Numbered from the stretch's first letter, positions 39,770-49,308 are shown. The stretch: 64,000 nt of DNA from Halopseudomonas pelagia CL-AP6 (GCF_000410875.1 NZ_AROI01000025.1:55508-119507); one strand, 5' to 3'. Notes: generated from the sequence alone by a model not told the origin. Translations and numbers: made by a program.

Positions 39770-40144
39770 ATGACCAATCCGTACAAGGGTGTGACCGGTA
39801 TCAAGCGTGTCTGGTACGCCCTTGGCTATTCGCTTGACGGTCTCAAGGCCGCTTACCGGGGCGAAGCCGCCTTCCGTCAACTGGTTTGGCTGGCGGCGAT
39901 ACTCGTTCCCCTGGCGCTGTTGCTGCCGGTCAGCTATGCCGGCCGTGCGCTGATGGTCGGCAGTGTATTGCTGTCGCTGATCATCGAACTGCTCAACTCC
40001 GCTATTGAAGCGGCCATCGATCGTATTTCCCTCGAACGTCATCCTTTATCCAAGGCGTCCAAGGACATGGGCAGCGCAGCGCAGATGCTCGGGCTGATCA
40101 TGATCGCGGTGGTCTGGACGCTGGTGCTACTGGAGCCGCAATAA
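39770..40144 (+). CDS. dgkA: Diacylglycerol kinase
   Basis: Small trimeric inner-membrane kinase of 124 residues that recycles diacylglycerol to phosphatidic acid. It has three hydrophobic helices and the family signature IIELLNSAIEAAIDRISLERHPLSKASKDMGSAAQ in family terms, with the catalytic Glu and Asn in ELLNSAIE and KDMGSAA. It begins 13 nt after the response-regulator gene, so they are likely cotranscribed, though functionally unrelated. Confidence 0.95.
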   Translation: MTNPYKGVTGIKRVWYALGYSLDGLKAAYRGEAAFRQLVWLAAILVPLALLLPVSYAGRALMVGSVLLSLIIELLNSAIEAAIDRISLERHPLSKASKDMGSAAQMLGLIMIAVVWTLVLLEPQ

Positions 40145-40293
40145 TCCCCACCGCGACTTAAGTCTAGCGATCCCAGGCTGGGCAAGGGCGCGGCGGAGTG
40201 ACAGACTCGGCTATCATCGCCGATTACTCGGTTGGGCTAATGATTCCGGACCAATGGGTTTGGGTTTATAACGCAAGGGTATGCTGACCACTC

Positions 40294-43200
40294 ATGATGC
40301 TTTCCGGCGCACTGGTTGCCTCCATCTTCCTGCTTTACATGGCCTTGCTGTTCGCCATCGCCTTCTGGGGTGACCGCCAGACCAACGAATTCAATCCGCG
40401 TCTGCGGGTTTGGGTCTACAGCCTGTCGCTGGCCGTCTGGTGCACCAGTTGGACCTTTTTTGGCGCCGTAGGCATGGCCTCCGAACAGCTCTGGAACTTT
40501 CTGCCCATCTACATCGGCCCGGTGATCCTGTTTCTGTTCGGTTGGCGGCTGTATGCGCGCATGATCGCCATCAGCAAGCAGGAAAATATCACCTCGATTG
40601 CCGATTTCATCGCCTCGCGTTATGGCAAGTCACAGACGCTGGCGGTCGCGGTCAGCTTACTCTGCCTGGTCAGCGTGTTGCCCTATATTGCTCTGCAGTT
40701 GAAAGGCATCGTGCTCGGCTTCAATCTCTTAAGTGGCAACGCCGCAGCGGGGGGGGATCTGGGCGAGGCGGCCGGGGCCGAGGATACCGCGCTGATTGTC
40801 ACGCTGGTACTGGCGCTGTTCACCATCCTGTTTGGTACTCGCAGCCTGGACGCCACCGAACACCATCGCGGCATGATGCTGGCGATCGCCTTCGAGTCGA
40901 TCGTCAAGTTACTCGCGTTCCTGGCCGTGGGCGCCTTTGTTACTTTCAGTCTGTTCGGCGGTGTCGGTGATCTGATCGAGCGCGCCAGCAGCAGTGTTGA
41001 GCTGCACGATTACTGGCAACGCGAGACGCTGTTTACCAATCTGTTGTTCCAATCCTTTATTGCCATACTGGCATTCCTCTGCCTGCCTCGGCAGTTTCAG
41101 GTGGCAGTGGTGGAGAATATCCAGCCCGGCGATCTGCGCATGGCGCGCTGGGTGTTCCCTGCGTATCTGATCCTGGCTGGGCTATTCGTTATCCCCATCA
41201 GTCTGGCCGGGCAGATGACCCTGGGGCCGGGGGTGTCGGCCGACTCCTACGTTATCAGTATCCCGTTGCTGGAAGGGCGCCCGTTGTTGGCATTGCTGGC
41301 GTTTATTGGCGGAGCCTCGGCCGCCACCGGTATGGTCATCGTGGCGGCCATCGCGCTCAGCACCATGGTCTCCAATGACGTGGTGCTGCCGCTGCTGCTG
41401 CGCAACCGTAACCGCCCCGAGCGCACCTACGAAGAATTTCGTGGCCTGCTGTTGAATGTGCGCCGCACCAGCATTTTGGTAATCCTGCTGCTGGCCTATG
41501 TGGTCTACCGGCTGATCGGCTCGGCCGGTAGTCTGGCCAGTATCGGCCAGATCGCCTTTGCCGCCATAGCTCAGTTGGCCCCGGCGATGTTTGGCGCGCT
41601 GTTCTGGAAGCAGGCCAACCGCAGCGGCGTGTTCGCCGGTCTGTTGGTGGGTATCACTCTGTGGTTCTATATGTTGATTCTGCCATTGCTTGGCGGTGAG
41701 CTGGAGGGCTGGCCATTACTGGATCCGTTGTATGCCAGTTCACTCGGCCTGCCGATTGACAGCCTGACGCTGGGCAGCCTGATTTCTTTGGCCGGCAATG
41801 TGATTGTTTTTGTGATGATTTCCCTGCTTAGCCGTACCCGGGTGCTGGAACACTGGCAGGCCAGTCGCTTCGTCAGCCAGGATTCCCAACAGTGGCATGA
41901 TGGCCCCAGCCGCGCGTTGTTACGCGTCACGCTGGAAGATTTGCTGGCGCTGGCCGGGCGCTTTGTGGGTGAAGAGCGGGCGCACAAGAGCTTCCTGCGC
42001 TTTGCCGAAATACAGGGCAAACCGCTGGTGCTGAATCAGAACGCCAGCAGTGGCTGGATTACCCACAGCGAACGTTTGCTGGCTGGCGTGCTGGGTGCTT
42101 CTTCGGCGCGGGTGGTGGTCAAGGCCGCTATCGAGGGTCGCGATATGCACTTCGATGATGTAGTGCGCATCGTCGACGAGGCCTCGGAAGTATTACAGTT
42201 CAACCGTGGATTGCTGCAAGGTGCCATCGAGAACATCACACAGGGTATCAGCGTAGTCGACAAGGAGCTGCGACTGGTGGCCTGGAACCGCCGTTACCTG
42301 GAAATGTTCGAGTATCCGGAAGGGCTGATCTTCATCGGCCGGCCGATTGCCGACATCATTCTGCACAACGCCGGTCGGGGCCTGTGCGGGCCCGGTGACC
42401 CGCAGGACCACGTGGAAAAGCGCATCAACTGGATGCGCGAAGGTACTGCGCATCGCTCCGAACGGCTGTTCCCTAGCGGGCAAGTGATCGAAATCATCGG
42501 TAACCCGATGCCCGGTGGCGGCTTCGTTATGAGTTTTACCGACATCTCTGATTTCCGCCGTGCCGAGCAGGCCCTCAAGGAATCCAATGAGAGCCTGGAG
42601 CAACGCGTGGCCGAGCGCACCCGTGAGTTGTCCGAGCTGAACCAGGCGCTGATCCAGGCCAAGGCCCAGACCGAGCGCGCAAGCCAATCGCAGAGCCGCT
42701 TTTTGACTGCAGTCAGTCACGATCTGATGCAACCGATGAACGCGGCGCGGCTGTTTTCCGCCTCACTCTCGCACCAGACGCATCTGCCGGCCGAGGCCGA
42801 AGAGCTGGTCAGACACTTGGACACCTCACTACGCTCGGCCGAAGACTTGATCTCCGACTTGCTGGATATCTCCCGCCTGGAAGCCGGCCGCATTCGGCCG
42901 GAATGGACCGATTTTGCCCTGCGCGACCTGCTCGAGCCGTTACGTATCGAGCTCGGTGCCATGGCGGTGGAGCAGGGTGTGGACCTACGTGTGCATATCA
43001 GTAGCCTGCGCGTGCGCAGCGATATGCGCTTGCTGCGGCGCGTATTGCAGAACTTCCTGACTAATGCTTTCCGCTACGCCGGGCGCTCCAAGGTCGTGCT
43101 CGGCGTGCGCCGTATGGATGATCGGGTGCGTATTGAAGTCTGGGATCAGGGTCCGGGCATCCCCGAAGACAAGCTCCAGGTGATCTTCGAAGAGTTTCAA

Positions 43201-43776
43201 CGGCTGGACAGTCACCGGACGCAGGCGGAGAAGGGCCTGGGGTTGGGCCTGGCTATCGCCGACGGCCTATGCCGGGTGCTTGGCCATGAACTGGCGGTGC
43301 GGTCCTGGCCGGGCGCCGGTAGCGTCTTCAGCGTGACCGTGCCGCTGGCGCGCCAGAAGCACCGCGCCAGTACCAAGGCCGGTGAACAAGTCAGCCCCAT
43401 CGTCAGCGGTGCGCAGGTGCTGTGTATCGACAACGAGCCGAACATCCTCACCGGCATGCAGAGTTTGCTCAGCCGCTGGCAATGCCATGTCGCTGTTGCG
43501 CGGGATCGTAATGAAGTGCAGCAGGTGCTAGCTCAGGGCTTCGTGCCTCAGTTGGTGCTGGTGGATTATCACCTGGATGCAGGGGACACCGGCGTCGAAC
43601 TAATGCAGTGGTTGCGCACGCTTCAGAGCGCGGAGCTGCCTGGGGTGATCATCAGTGCGGACGGGCGTAGCGAGCTGGTCACCCAGATCCGCCTGGCGGG
43701 GCTGGATTTCCTACCCAAACCGGTCAAGCCGGCGGCACTCCGGGCCTTGATAAGCCGCTATGTCAAACTCCAATAG
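40294..43776 (+). CDS. SLC5/STAC-type hybrid sensor histidine kinase (MxtR/CrbS-like)
   Basis: A 1160-residue membrane kinase. Residues 1 to about 520 form a sodium:solute symporter-like (SLC5) domain with about 13 membrane helices (WTFFGAVGMASEQLWNFLPIYIGP, NEFNPRLRVW near the start). A linker, a PAS domain from about 645 (GISVVDKELRLVAWNRRYLEMFEYP) and a coiled coil follow. Next come HisKA with phosphoacceptor His809 in AVSHDLMQPMNAARLF, an HATPase domain with LTNAFRYA and DQGPGIPEDKL, and a C-terminal receiver with Asp1091 in LVDYHLD. Related CrbS/MxtR kinases pair with CrbR/ErdR to control acetate metabolism and may sense or transport acetate. Its gene lies 150 nt after dgkA, close to the cognate-like regulator gene. 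Confidence 0.9.
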   Translation: MMLSGALVASIFLLYMALLFAIAFWGDRQTNEFNPRLRVWVYSLSLAVWCTSWTFFGAVGMASEQLWNFLPIYIGPVILFLFGWRLYARMIAISKQENITSIADFIASRYGKSQTLAVAVSLLCLVSVLPYIALQLKGIVLGFNLLSGNAAAGGDLGEAAGAEDTALIVTLVLALFTILFGTRSLDATEHHRGMMLAIAFESIVKLLAFLAVGAFVTFSLFGGVGDLIERASSSVELHDYWQRETLFTNLLFQSFIAILAFLCLPRQFQVAVVENIQPGDLRMARWVFPAYLILAGLFVIPISLAGQMTLGPGVSADSYVISIPLLEGRPLLALLAFIGGASAATGMVIVAAIALSTMVSNDVVLPLLLRNRNRPERTYEEFRGLLLNVRRTSILVILLLAYVVYRLIGSAGSLASIGQIAFAAIAQLAPAMFGALFWKQANRSGVFAGLLVGITLWFYMLILPLLGGELEGWPLLDPLYASSLGLPIDSLTLGSLISLAGNVIVFVMISLLSRTRVLEHWQASRFVSQDSQQWHDGPSRALLRVTLEDLLALAGRFVGEERAHKSFLRFAEIQGKPLVLNQNASSGWITHSERLLAGVLGASSARVVVKAAIEGRDMHFDDVVRIVDEASEVLQFNRGLLQGAIENITQGISVVDKELRLVAWNRRYLEMFEYPEGLIFIGRPIADIILHNAGRGLCGPGDPQDHVEKRINWMREGTAHRSERLFPSGQVIEIIGNPMPGGGFVMSFTDISDFRRAEQALKESNESLEQRVAERTRELSELNQALIQAKAQTERASQSQSRFLTAVSHDLMQPMNAARLFSASLSHQTHLPAEAEELVRHLDTSLRSAEDLISDLLDISRLEAGRIRPEWTDFALRDLLEPLRIELGAMAVEQGVDLRVHISSLRVRSDMRLLRRVLQNFLTNAFRYAGRSKVVLGVRRMDDRVRIEVWDQGPGIPEDKLQVIFEEFQRLDSHRTQAEKGLGLGLAIADGLCRVLGHELAVRSWPGAGSVFSVTVPLARQKHRASTKAGEQVSPIVSGAQVLCIDNEPNILTGMQSLLSRWQCHVAVARDRNEVQQVLAQGFVPQLVLVDYHLDAGDTGVELMQWLRTLQSAELPGVIISADGRSELVTQIRLAGLDFLPKPVKPAALRALISRYVKLQ

Positions 43777-43862
43777 AAGCACTCTTGGTACCCAACTGTA
43801 TCTTGTCCAGCGGCGGGGGAGGCTGTTAGTTTAAGTCGCCTCATTTGCAGGGGTTAAGTTGC

Positions 43863-44609
43863 ATGTCTTCGCGGTTCAAAACGGCCTTGCTGGGCGCTCG
43901 GGATACCATTCCTATGCTGATCGGCGCGCTGCCGTTCGGTATCATTTTCGGCACGCTGGCGGTGTCTTCGGGGCTGTCGGCCGGTGCCACCCTGGCCATG
44001 TCGGCGCTGGTGTTTGCTGGCTCCGCGCAATTCATTGCCATCGGCCTGATTGCCTCGGGCACTGGCCTGGTAGTGATTCTGCTGACCACCCTGATCGTCA
44101 ACCTACGTCATATGCTTTACAGCGCCAGCATGCTGCCCTACGTTCGGCATCTGCCGCAACGCTGGCGTGTGCCGCTGGCCTTCTGGCTGACTGACGAAAG
44201 CTTTGCTGTAGTGCACCGTTATTATCTGGACGCTACTGTGCCGTTGGCAGGCAAACACTGGTATTACCTCGGCTCCTGTCTGGCCATGTACAGCAACTGG
44301 TTTGCCTGCACCCTGGTCGGGGTGCTGCTCGGCCATGCATTGCCGGGCATGGCCGATTGGGGGCTGGATTTTGCTATGGTCGCGACCTTTATCGGCATCG
44401 TGGTGCCTTTGCTGCGCACCCGACCCATGCTGGTCGCGGCGCTGGTGGCGGCCGTGGTTGCGGTCGCGGCGAATGGCTTGCCGTACAAACTGGGCTTGAT
44501 GCTCGCGGCCTTGCTGGGCGTGGTCGCAGGTGTGGTCGCAGAGCGATTACAACCACGCACGAGCTACCCGGCCGAGCAGAATCAGGGGGTGACCGATGAA
44601 TCCCTATGA
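43863..44609 (+). CDS. azlC: AzlC-family branched-chain amino acid exporter subunit
   Basis: Large subunit of the AzlCD two-component amino acid exporter (branched-chain amino acids or analogues), 248 residues, about seven membrane helices. Signature segments are [43 protein letters not shown] and [20 protein letters not shown] 43863 follows AGGGG at about 9 nt; a TTG at 43845 is an alternative giving six more residues. It overlaps azlD by 14 nt. Confidence 0.93.
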   Translation: MSSRFKTALLGARDTIPMLIGALPFGIIFGTLAVSSGLSAGATLAMSALVFAGSAQFIAIGLIASGTGLVVILLTTLIVNLRHMLYSASMLPYVRHLPQRWRVPLAFWLTDESFAVVHRYYLDATVPLAGKHWYYLGSCLAMYSNWFACTLVGVLLGHALPGMADWGLDFAMVATFIGIVVPLLRTRPMLVAALVAAVVAVAANGLPYKLGLMLAALLGVVAGVVAERLQPRTSYPAEQNQGVTDESL

Positions 44610-44922
44610 AATCGCCCTGATCGCCGGTATGGCGGTGATCACTTTCGCCATCCGCTACACGTTGTTCGCCGTGGGCCATAGAGTGCGCTTTAGCCCGCTG
44701 GTGACCCAGGCGCTGAGCTATGTGCCCGTGGCGGTACTGACCGCTATAGTCGCGCCAGCGATGTTGATGCCTGACGGCGCTCATCTGGATCTGGCACTGG
44801 ATAACGCCTATCTGATCGCAGGCATAGTCGCGATTGTGATCGCGGCCAAATGGCGCAACCTGCTGGCCACCATCATCGGCGGCCTGGCGTTCTTCTTTAT
44901 TTGGCGCTGGCTGTTTGGCTGA
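44596..44922 (+). CDS. azlD: AzlD-family small subunit of the amino acid exporter
   Basis: A 108-residue membrane protein with three to four helices, partner of AzlC. Typical segments are [43 protein letters not shown] and [23 protein letters not shown]. The 14-nt overlap with azlC indicates translational coupling. Its stop codon directly abuts the stop of the convergent MFS gene (44923). Confidence 0.93.
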   Translation: MNPYEIALIAGMAVITFAIRYTLFAVGHRVRFSPLVTQALSYVPVAVLTAIVAPAMLMPDGAHLDLALDNAYLIAGIVAIVIAAKWRNLLATIIGGLAFFFIWRWLFG

Positions 44923-46149
44923 TTACCAGAAGGTCGCCCGGCCACTGCGCACTGCGCTGATCATCAGCGTCAGGGCGGCCAGGGAAATCAGCGTGGTGAA
45001 GCCCAGCACAGTCGTGCCAAAGCCGATCAGATCACTGGTAAAGCCCACGCCCAATACCACCGAGGCCATAGTCAGATAGGCCATCAGATAGAACGCCGAG
45101 ATGATGCCGCCGCGCTCAGCCGGCGGCGCTACCTGGCTGATCGACGCAATAGCCACCACCCCGGTAGCCCCGGCGCCTGTGGCCGTCGCCAGCGTGGCCA
45201 GACCGAACAGCCCTGGAGAACTGAGCAACACCGATGCGGCCATAATCATCAAACCGGCAATCAGTATGCTCGGGCCGGCGATCAGCAAGCGGTTCAACGG
45301 CTGACGCTGGCAGGCGAACTGACTGAGCCCGGCCATCAACTGCCAGGCCGCCGCGAACAGCCCGGCCACCGCGCGGTCACTGATGCCGGTCAAATTCATC
45401 GCCAGCGAAGGCCCCAGAGACGCATACAAGCTACCGGTCGACCAGGCCAGGCAGATTGTCGCGGCAGCAAACACAAAGGCGCCCAGTAGCTCCCGCGGGA
45501 CCTTGATGGTGGTCGGACGCCAGGCGCGTAGGCGGAAATTGCTCTGGCGCTGACCGATATGGGTCGGCCAGGGTGCCGTCAGTAACAAAATGATAGTGCC
45601 CAGGCTGAGCGCGATGACTACCATAAACGGCCAGAGGTCGGCACCGGAGCCGAAATAGAGCGCGAGCGAGCTGACCGTGGGCCCGGCAAAGGCGCCCAGG
45701 GTGAAAAACAACGCAGATAAGGTCGCGGCGCGGGTCCAGTTCTCGTTCGGCTCCAGTTCCACCAGCGCTGCCGATGCCGCACCGGTGACGATCCCGGTGC
45801 CAATGCCGGTCAGAATGCGCGCCAGCCCGAGCCCATAGATATCTTCGGCGAGCATAAAAGCGACCGCCCCACCCAGAATAAACAGCAGGCCAGGCACCAT
45901 CATTTGCCGGCGGCCGAGCTTGTCCGACAGCGACCCTAACGTCAGCAGGGTAGTGACCACCCCGAGTACGTAGATGGAAAATACTGCCGTCAGCGCCGTG
46001 GAGGAAAAACCCCAGCGCGCCTGCCAGAAAGAATACAACGGGGTCGGCAAGTTGCTGGCGAAGATGGTAGTGAAGATCGCCAACAGCGCCGCGACCATGG
46101 CCAGGCCACGACGGTCTTCTGCTGCTGGTGACTCTGTCGAACCTGTCAT
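44923..46149 (-). CDS. Major facilitator superfamily transporter
   Basis: A 408-residue inner-membrane transporter with about 12 helices. The loop 2-3 motif of drug/sugar MFS proteins reads GSLSDKLGRRQMMVPG, and LARILTGIGTGIVTGAASAALVELEP matches the motif C region of the drug:H+ antiporter type. A multidrug or small-molecule export role is likely but the substrate is unknown. It is convergent with azlD with no spacer. Confidence 0.9.
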   Translation of the reverse strand: MTGSTESPAAEDRRGLAMVAALLAIFTTIFASNLPTPLYSFWQARWGFSSTALTAVFSIYVLGVVTTLLTLGSLSDKLGRRQMMVPGLLFILGGAVAFMLAEDIYGLGLARILTGIGTGIVTGAASAALVELEPNENWTRAATLSALFFTLGAFAGPTVSSLALYFGSGADLWPFMVVIALSLGTIILLLTAPWPTHIGQRQSNFRLRAWRPTTIKVPRELLGAFVFAAATICLAWSTGSLYASLGPSLAMNLTGISDRAVAGLFAAAWQLMAGLSQFACQRQPLNRLLIAGPSILIAGLMIMAASVLLSSPGLFGLATLATATGAGATGVVAIASISQVAPPAERGGIISAFYLMAYLTMASVVLGVGFTSDLIGFGTTVLGFTTLISLAALTLMISAVRSGRATFW

Positions 46150-46228
46150 GCGCCTGTCCCCGCTCTCAATCCACGCATTATCGCAGAGAGCCGGGCGGCT
46201 TGCGCGCTTGATGCGCCATCAGCGGCGC

Positions 46229-47311
46229 TTATGACCCAGGGCCAGACTCGGCCAGTTGCAGCGGTGAGCGCCCCAGATCCTTGGTCAGCTCGCGCAGGGA
46301 CAGGCGATAGCTGCTATCCAGTGCGCGCTTGCGCAGGTCGCTTAGCCGGCTCAATCCTCGCGGGCCGGCCGGCCATTGCTCGACATACTCAATCAGTTGC
46401 GCGCTCTGGTCCTGCGGTTCCACCTTCGCCAGGGCGAAGCGGAACGGGTGGTAGCCGGTCATGCCCAGACGCAGATCTGTGACCACCCACTGATTGTCGA
46501 TCAGGTCGTAGCGCAGAATGTCGCCAGTGAACCAACGCAGGCGCTCATGCTGTGCGGAGCCTTGCAAGGCGGGGGCAGCGGCGGAGTACTGGCGCGGCAG
46601 GCGTTCCAGTGCCGGCGGCTCGTCGTCGAACCAACTGACCAGCCCCTCGTAATAATTGTCGCCATCCACGGCCACCACGCGCCAGAGCACGGTATTGAAC
46701 GGGGTAGGGGTAATGAATACCGCCTGCGGCTGGATATCGTCCCGGGCCAGCGCCAGCTGCAGGTTGCTTTCGGCCATCTGCTTGCCTACCAAAGTGCTCG
46801 CCAGGTACAGCGTGCTGATCATGAGCGCAGCGTATTGCAGCGTCCGTCCCTTGCCCTTCAAACCGATGATCAAACCCGTTATCACCGCCAGCAATAAAGG
46901 CACGCTGTAAAGAGGATCGATGATAAAGATGCTGGAGATGGATACTGGCGGCGTGGTTAGCGGCCAGAACAGCTGTGTGCCGTAACTGGTAAAGGCATCG
47001 AGCAGCACATGGGTGGCTAGAATCAGCCAAATGCATAGCCCCAATCGTACTCCCGAGTAACCCGGATTCGGTCGCCATCTTCGCCAGCCCCAAGCTAGCA
47101 ACAGGCTTAGGGCCGTCAACACGAACAGTGAATGGCTAAAGCCCCGGTGGTAGGTCATGTTGGCCACGGCATCACCGTAGTTGATCACCACATCCATATC
47201 CGGCAACGTGCCCAGCAGTGCGCCAGCTACCAGCGCCTTGCGACCATGCCAGCGACCCAGCATGGCGCCACCAATCGAGGCGCCCAGCATTGCCTGGGTA
47301 ATCGAATCCAT
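46229..47311 (-). CDS. Metal-dependent membrane hydrolase, YdjM/DUF457 family
   Basis: A 360-residue membrane protein. The N terminus MDSITQAMLGASIGGAML and the metal-site pattern GTLPDMDVVINYGDAVANMTYHRGFSHSLF (Asp-x-Asp, then HRGFSH) are typical of this family, as is HVLLDAFTSYGT further on. Four or five membrane helices occupy the first 180 residues and a soluble domain follows. E. coli YdjM is a LexA-regulated member; no LexA box is evident here. The reaction is unknown. Confidence 0.88.
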   Translation of the reverse strand: MDSITQAMLGASIGGAMLGRWHGRKALVAGALLGTLPDMDVVINYGDAVANMTYHRGFSHSLFVLTALSLLLAWGWRRWRPNPGYSGVRLGLCIWLILATHVLLDAFTSYGTQLFWPLTTPPVSISSIFIIDPLYSVPLLLAVITGLIIGLKGKGRTLQYAALMISTLYLASTLVGKQMAESNLQLALARDDIQPQAVFITPTPFNTVLWRVVAVDGDNYYEGLVSWFDDEPPALERLPRQYSAAAPALQGSAQHERLRWFTGDILRYDLIDNQWVVTDLRLGMTGYHPFRFALAKVEPQDQSAQLIEYVEQWPAGPRGLSRLSDLRKRALDSSYRLSLRELTKDLGRSPLQLAESGPGS

Positions 47312-47337
47312 CAGGGCTTCTCCAAAAAGAGGTTGTC

Positions 47338-47366
47338 CAAAAAAAAGCCAGCATAAGCTGGCTTTT
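47338..47366 (-). terminator. Terminator of the crotonase gene
   Basis: On the minus strand the 10-bp stem AAAAGCCAGC/GCTGGCTTTT with a 4-nt loop (TTAT) runs into a T-run of about 8. It lies 54 nt after the crotonase stop. Confidence 0.9.
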
Positions 47367-47419
47367 GGGTTACTGCAGCAGTAAATCGATTCGTTATTTT
47401 ACCAACCGATCGTCAGCGC

Positions 47420-48109
47420 TTAGAGTGCGTGTTGCTTGTCGATCTCGATCGACTGGTCCAGCAGCTCCAGCAAAGCCTTACGAGTCTTCAGCTTGGTATT
47501 GCGATGCGCGCTCATATTCAGCTTGGTCAACTGCAGCGCCATCTCCATCGCCTTGACCTCCAGTTCCTGCGCAGGCACCACTTTGTCCAGGAAGCCCGCG
47601 TGCACCGCGTCAGTTGGGTCGAACATCTCGGCATTGATCACCGAGCGGTTGAACGCGCTGTTGGTCAGCCGCGCACGGGCCAGCTCGATGCCGACATGGT
47701 GCATGGTCATGCCGATAGCGACCTCGTTCAGGCCGATCTTGAACGGACCTTCCACCCCGATACGGTAATCGGCTGAGAGCAGAATAAAGGCACCCTTAGC
47801 CACCGCATGGCCGGTACAGGCAACCACCACCGGGTAAGGGTGCGACAGCATTCGCCGCGCCAGCGTCGAGCCCGCTGCCACTAGCGCCTTGGCTGCATCT
47901 GCGCCAGAGGTCATCACCTTCAGGTCATAACCACCGGACAAAATCCCCGGCTGGCCACTGATCATCACCACGGCCTTGTCCTTCTCGGCCTGATCCAGCG
48001 CCTGGTTGAACGCCTCGATCACCGCAGGGGAAACGGCATTGACCTTACCGTTGTTCAGGCCCAGCCGCGCTACACCATCGGAAAAACTGTAGGAAACCAG
48101 CTCGCTCAT
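47420..48109 (-). CDS. Crotonase/enoyl-CoA hydratase family protein
   Basis: A 229-residue crotonase-fold protein. The oxyanion-hole segments are LSGGYDLKVM (first) and ACTGHAVAKGAFILLSADYRIG (second), and the LNEVAIGMTMHHVGIELARARL region carries a Glu at the position of one catalytic Glu of hydratases. It is shorter than the usual 255-260 residues and reads as the form that NCBI calls crotonase/enoyl-CoA hydratase family. The acyl-CoA substrate is unknown. It is the last core gene before the tRNA and accessory region. Confidence 0.9.
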   Translation of the reverse strand: MSELVSYSFSDGVARLGLNNGKVNAVSPAVIEAFNQALDQAEKDKAVVMISGQPGILSGGYDLKVMTSGADAAKALVAAGSTLARRMLSHPYPVVVACTGHAVAKGAFILLSADYRIGVEGPFKIGLNEVAIGMTMHHVGIELARARLTNSAFNRSVINAEMFDPTDAVHAGFLDKVVPAQELEVKAMEMALQLTKLNMSAHRNTKLKTRKALLELLDQSIEIDKQHAL

Positions 48110-48306
48110 GGAAGCATCCTCAATAGACTATAAACAGCCGGGAACGACTGTATCAGTGCTGCAGTGTACCAATATAAAGATGACCGGCCAGTTCCAGATC
48201 ACAGCCCCGCCTAGCCGCAGACCCCAGACAAAAAGCGTTTGCCAAGCCAGGCTTGTTTCGGTACATTAGCGCGCCTTGGAACCGGCCCGCTGGTTCCAAG
48301 AAATAC

Positions 48307-48397
48307 GGAGAGGTGGCCGAGTGGCTGAAGGCGCACGCCTGGAAAGTGTGTATACGTTAATAGCGTATCGAGGGTTCGAATCCCTCTCTCTCCGCCA
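48307..48397 (+). tRNA. tRNA-Ser(GGA)
   Basis: A 91-nt class II tRNA with encoded CCA. The acceptor arm GGAGAGG pairs with TCTCTCC (one G-T), the anticodon loop CTGGAAA gives anticodon GGA, there is a long variable arm (TATACGTTAATAGCGTATC), and the T loop is GGTTCGAATCC. A terminator follows. The 3' side marks the change from core to accessory DNA, a common integration point for genomic islands. Confidence 0.96.
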
Positions 48398-48408
48398 GAT
48401 ATATAGTG

Positions 48409-48434
48409 AAAAGCCCCGCATTGCGGGGCTTTTT
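48409..48434 (+). terminator. Terminator of tRNA-Ser
   Basis: AAAAGCCCCGC and GCGGGGCTTTTT form an 11-bp stem with loop ATT, starting 12 nt after the tRNA. Confidence 0.9.
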
Positions 48435-48960
48435 CATTTCTACCTTCTTGTGGCCCATACCTTGGCCCATGCTTTGGCGCCGGACAGTGAACAGAGATTT
48501 TTTCTCATTGCTTGTTGTCTCATGACCGGCGAAGAAAATTCTGCTGTTTGGTTTTGCAGCGATTTATCCGCTTGTCACTGGGCCTGATTCTCACTGGGTT
48601 TATTGAGGCTACTTTGTACAGGTTAGGCTGCATCATGGTGTGATCTGTTATCTGCTCGTAAACCTTCGCAGTTTAGAAAGACGCGATTGAGGGAAGTAGG
48701 CGGTAGGTGTTGGGTTCGTGAACCCATAGTGGAGTGGAGAGCCCCGTGCCTTTATGCGGTTGCACTCTTACGCGGCCACCACAAGTCGCCAACTGTTCGG
48801 GCGAGGATGCCGAGCGGGTTGCTGGGACTATAGGAACTGCGCGCCCATTGGCGTCAGCTGTCTGATTTCTGCATGCTCATGCTCTTGAAAATAGCGATCG
48901 CTGCGTGACCCGTAAGCTTCAGGTCCTTCCCAAGAGCATTTACATGTGTCTTGCTGTTTT
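48435..48960. other. Gene-free start of the accessory region
   Basis: About 525 nt with no supportable gene and no intact integrase. A small perfect hairpin TGGGTT-CGTG-AACCCA is at 48711-48726. A short duplication of TTGGCCCAT-type sequence lies near 48450-48475. Nothing else is recognised. Confidence 0.5.
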
Positions 48961-49308
48961 TTAAAGGGTTGCAGGCTGGCTACGCAGCCAGAACGTATTG
49001 ATGTCGAGTTTTGAGTTTTGCATACACGTCAGTAAGCGTGCGACGTATGAGTTGAGCTGGGTGCGCTTTTTATAGAGATATTCAGCGTACTTGTCGGGAG
49101 AAAGGTGGAGCGCGATCTCAAGTTCTTCAACGCGAATGACGGCATCTTCTCGAAGATAATCATCTTGCAAATGCAGCACTCCTGTTGAAAGCGCGGCTAT
49201 CATTTGAGCCTGTAAGTCAGGCGAAAACTGATCTAAAAATGCTTGATACTCTTCAACGCTATTAAGCTCGGTTTGCTCTAAGTTTTCTAGTGCTTCTAGT
49301 AATTCCAT
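48961..49308 (-). CDS. Hypothetical protein, accessory region
   Basis: I do not recognise this 115-residue protein. It is soluble, acidic and mostly helical (MELLEALENLEQTELNSVEEYQ at the start) and has no signal peptide or membrane segment. One Cys and several Tyr lie near the C terminus (YAEYLYKKRTQLNSYVARLL). A clear GGAG 8 nt before ATG 49308 supports that it is translated. Base composition is visibly more AT-rich than the core genes. It stands alone. Confidence 0.65.
   Translation of the reverse strand: MELLEALENLEQTELNSVEEYQAFLDQFSPDLQAQMIAALSTGVLHLQDDYLREDAVIRVEELEIALHLSPDKYAEYLYKKRTQLNSYVARLLTCMQNSKLDINTFWLRSQPATL

Noticed and set aside
48140..48165. Possible SOS box CTG...CAG upstream of the crotonase gene
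   Set aside because: The spacing is 11 rather than 10 and the inner bases are not AT-rich.
48440..48520. A short minus-strand frame ending in AKAWAKVWATRR next to the tRNA, considered as the tail of a lost integrase
   Set aside because: Only 23 codons are open, with no catalytic motif or homologous context, so an integrase remnant cannot be supported.
48276..48587. An open frame running across the tRNA-Ser gene
   Set aside because: It overlaps a clear tRNA and its terminator, and its translation is not protein-like.
48711..48726. Hairpin TGGGTT-CGTG-AACCCA considered as an attachment site or small RNA element
   Set aside because: It is short and isolated, with no promoter or terminator around it.
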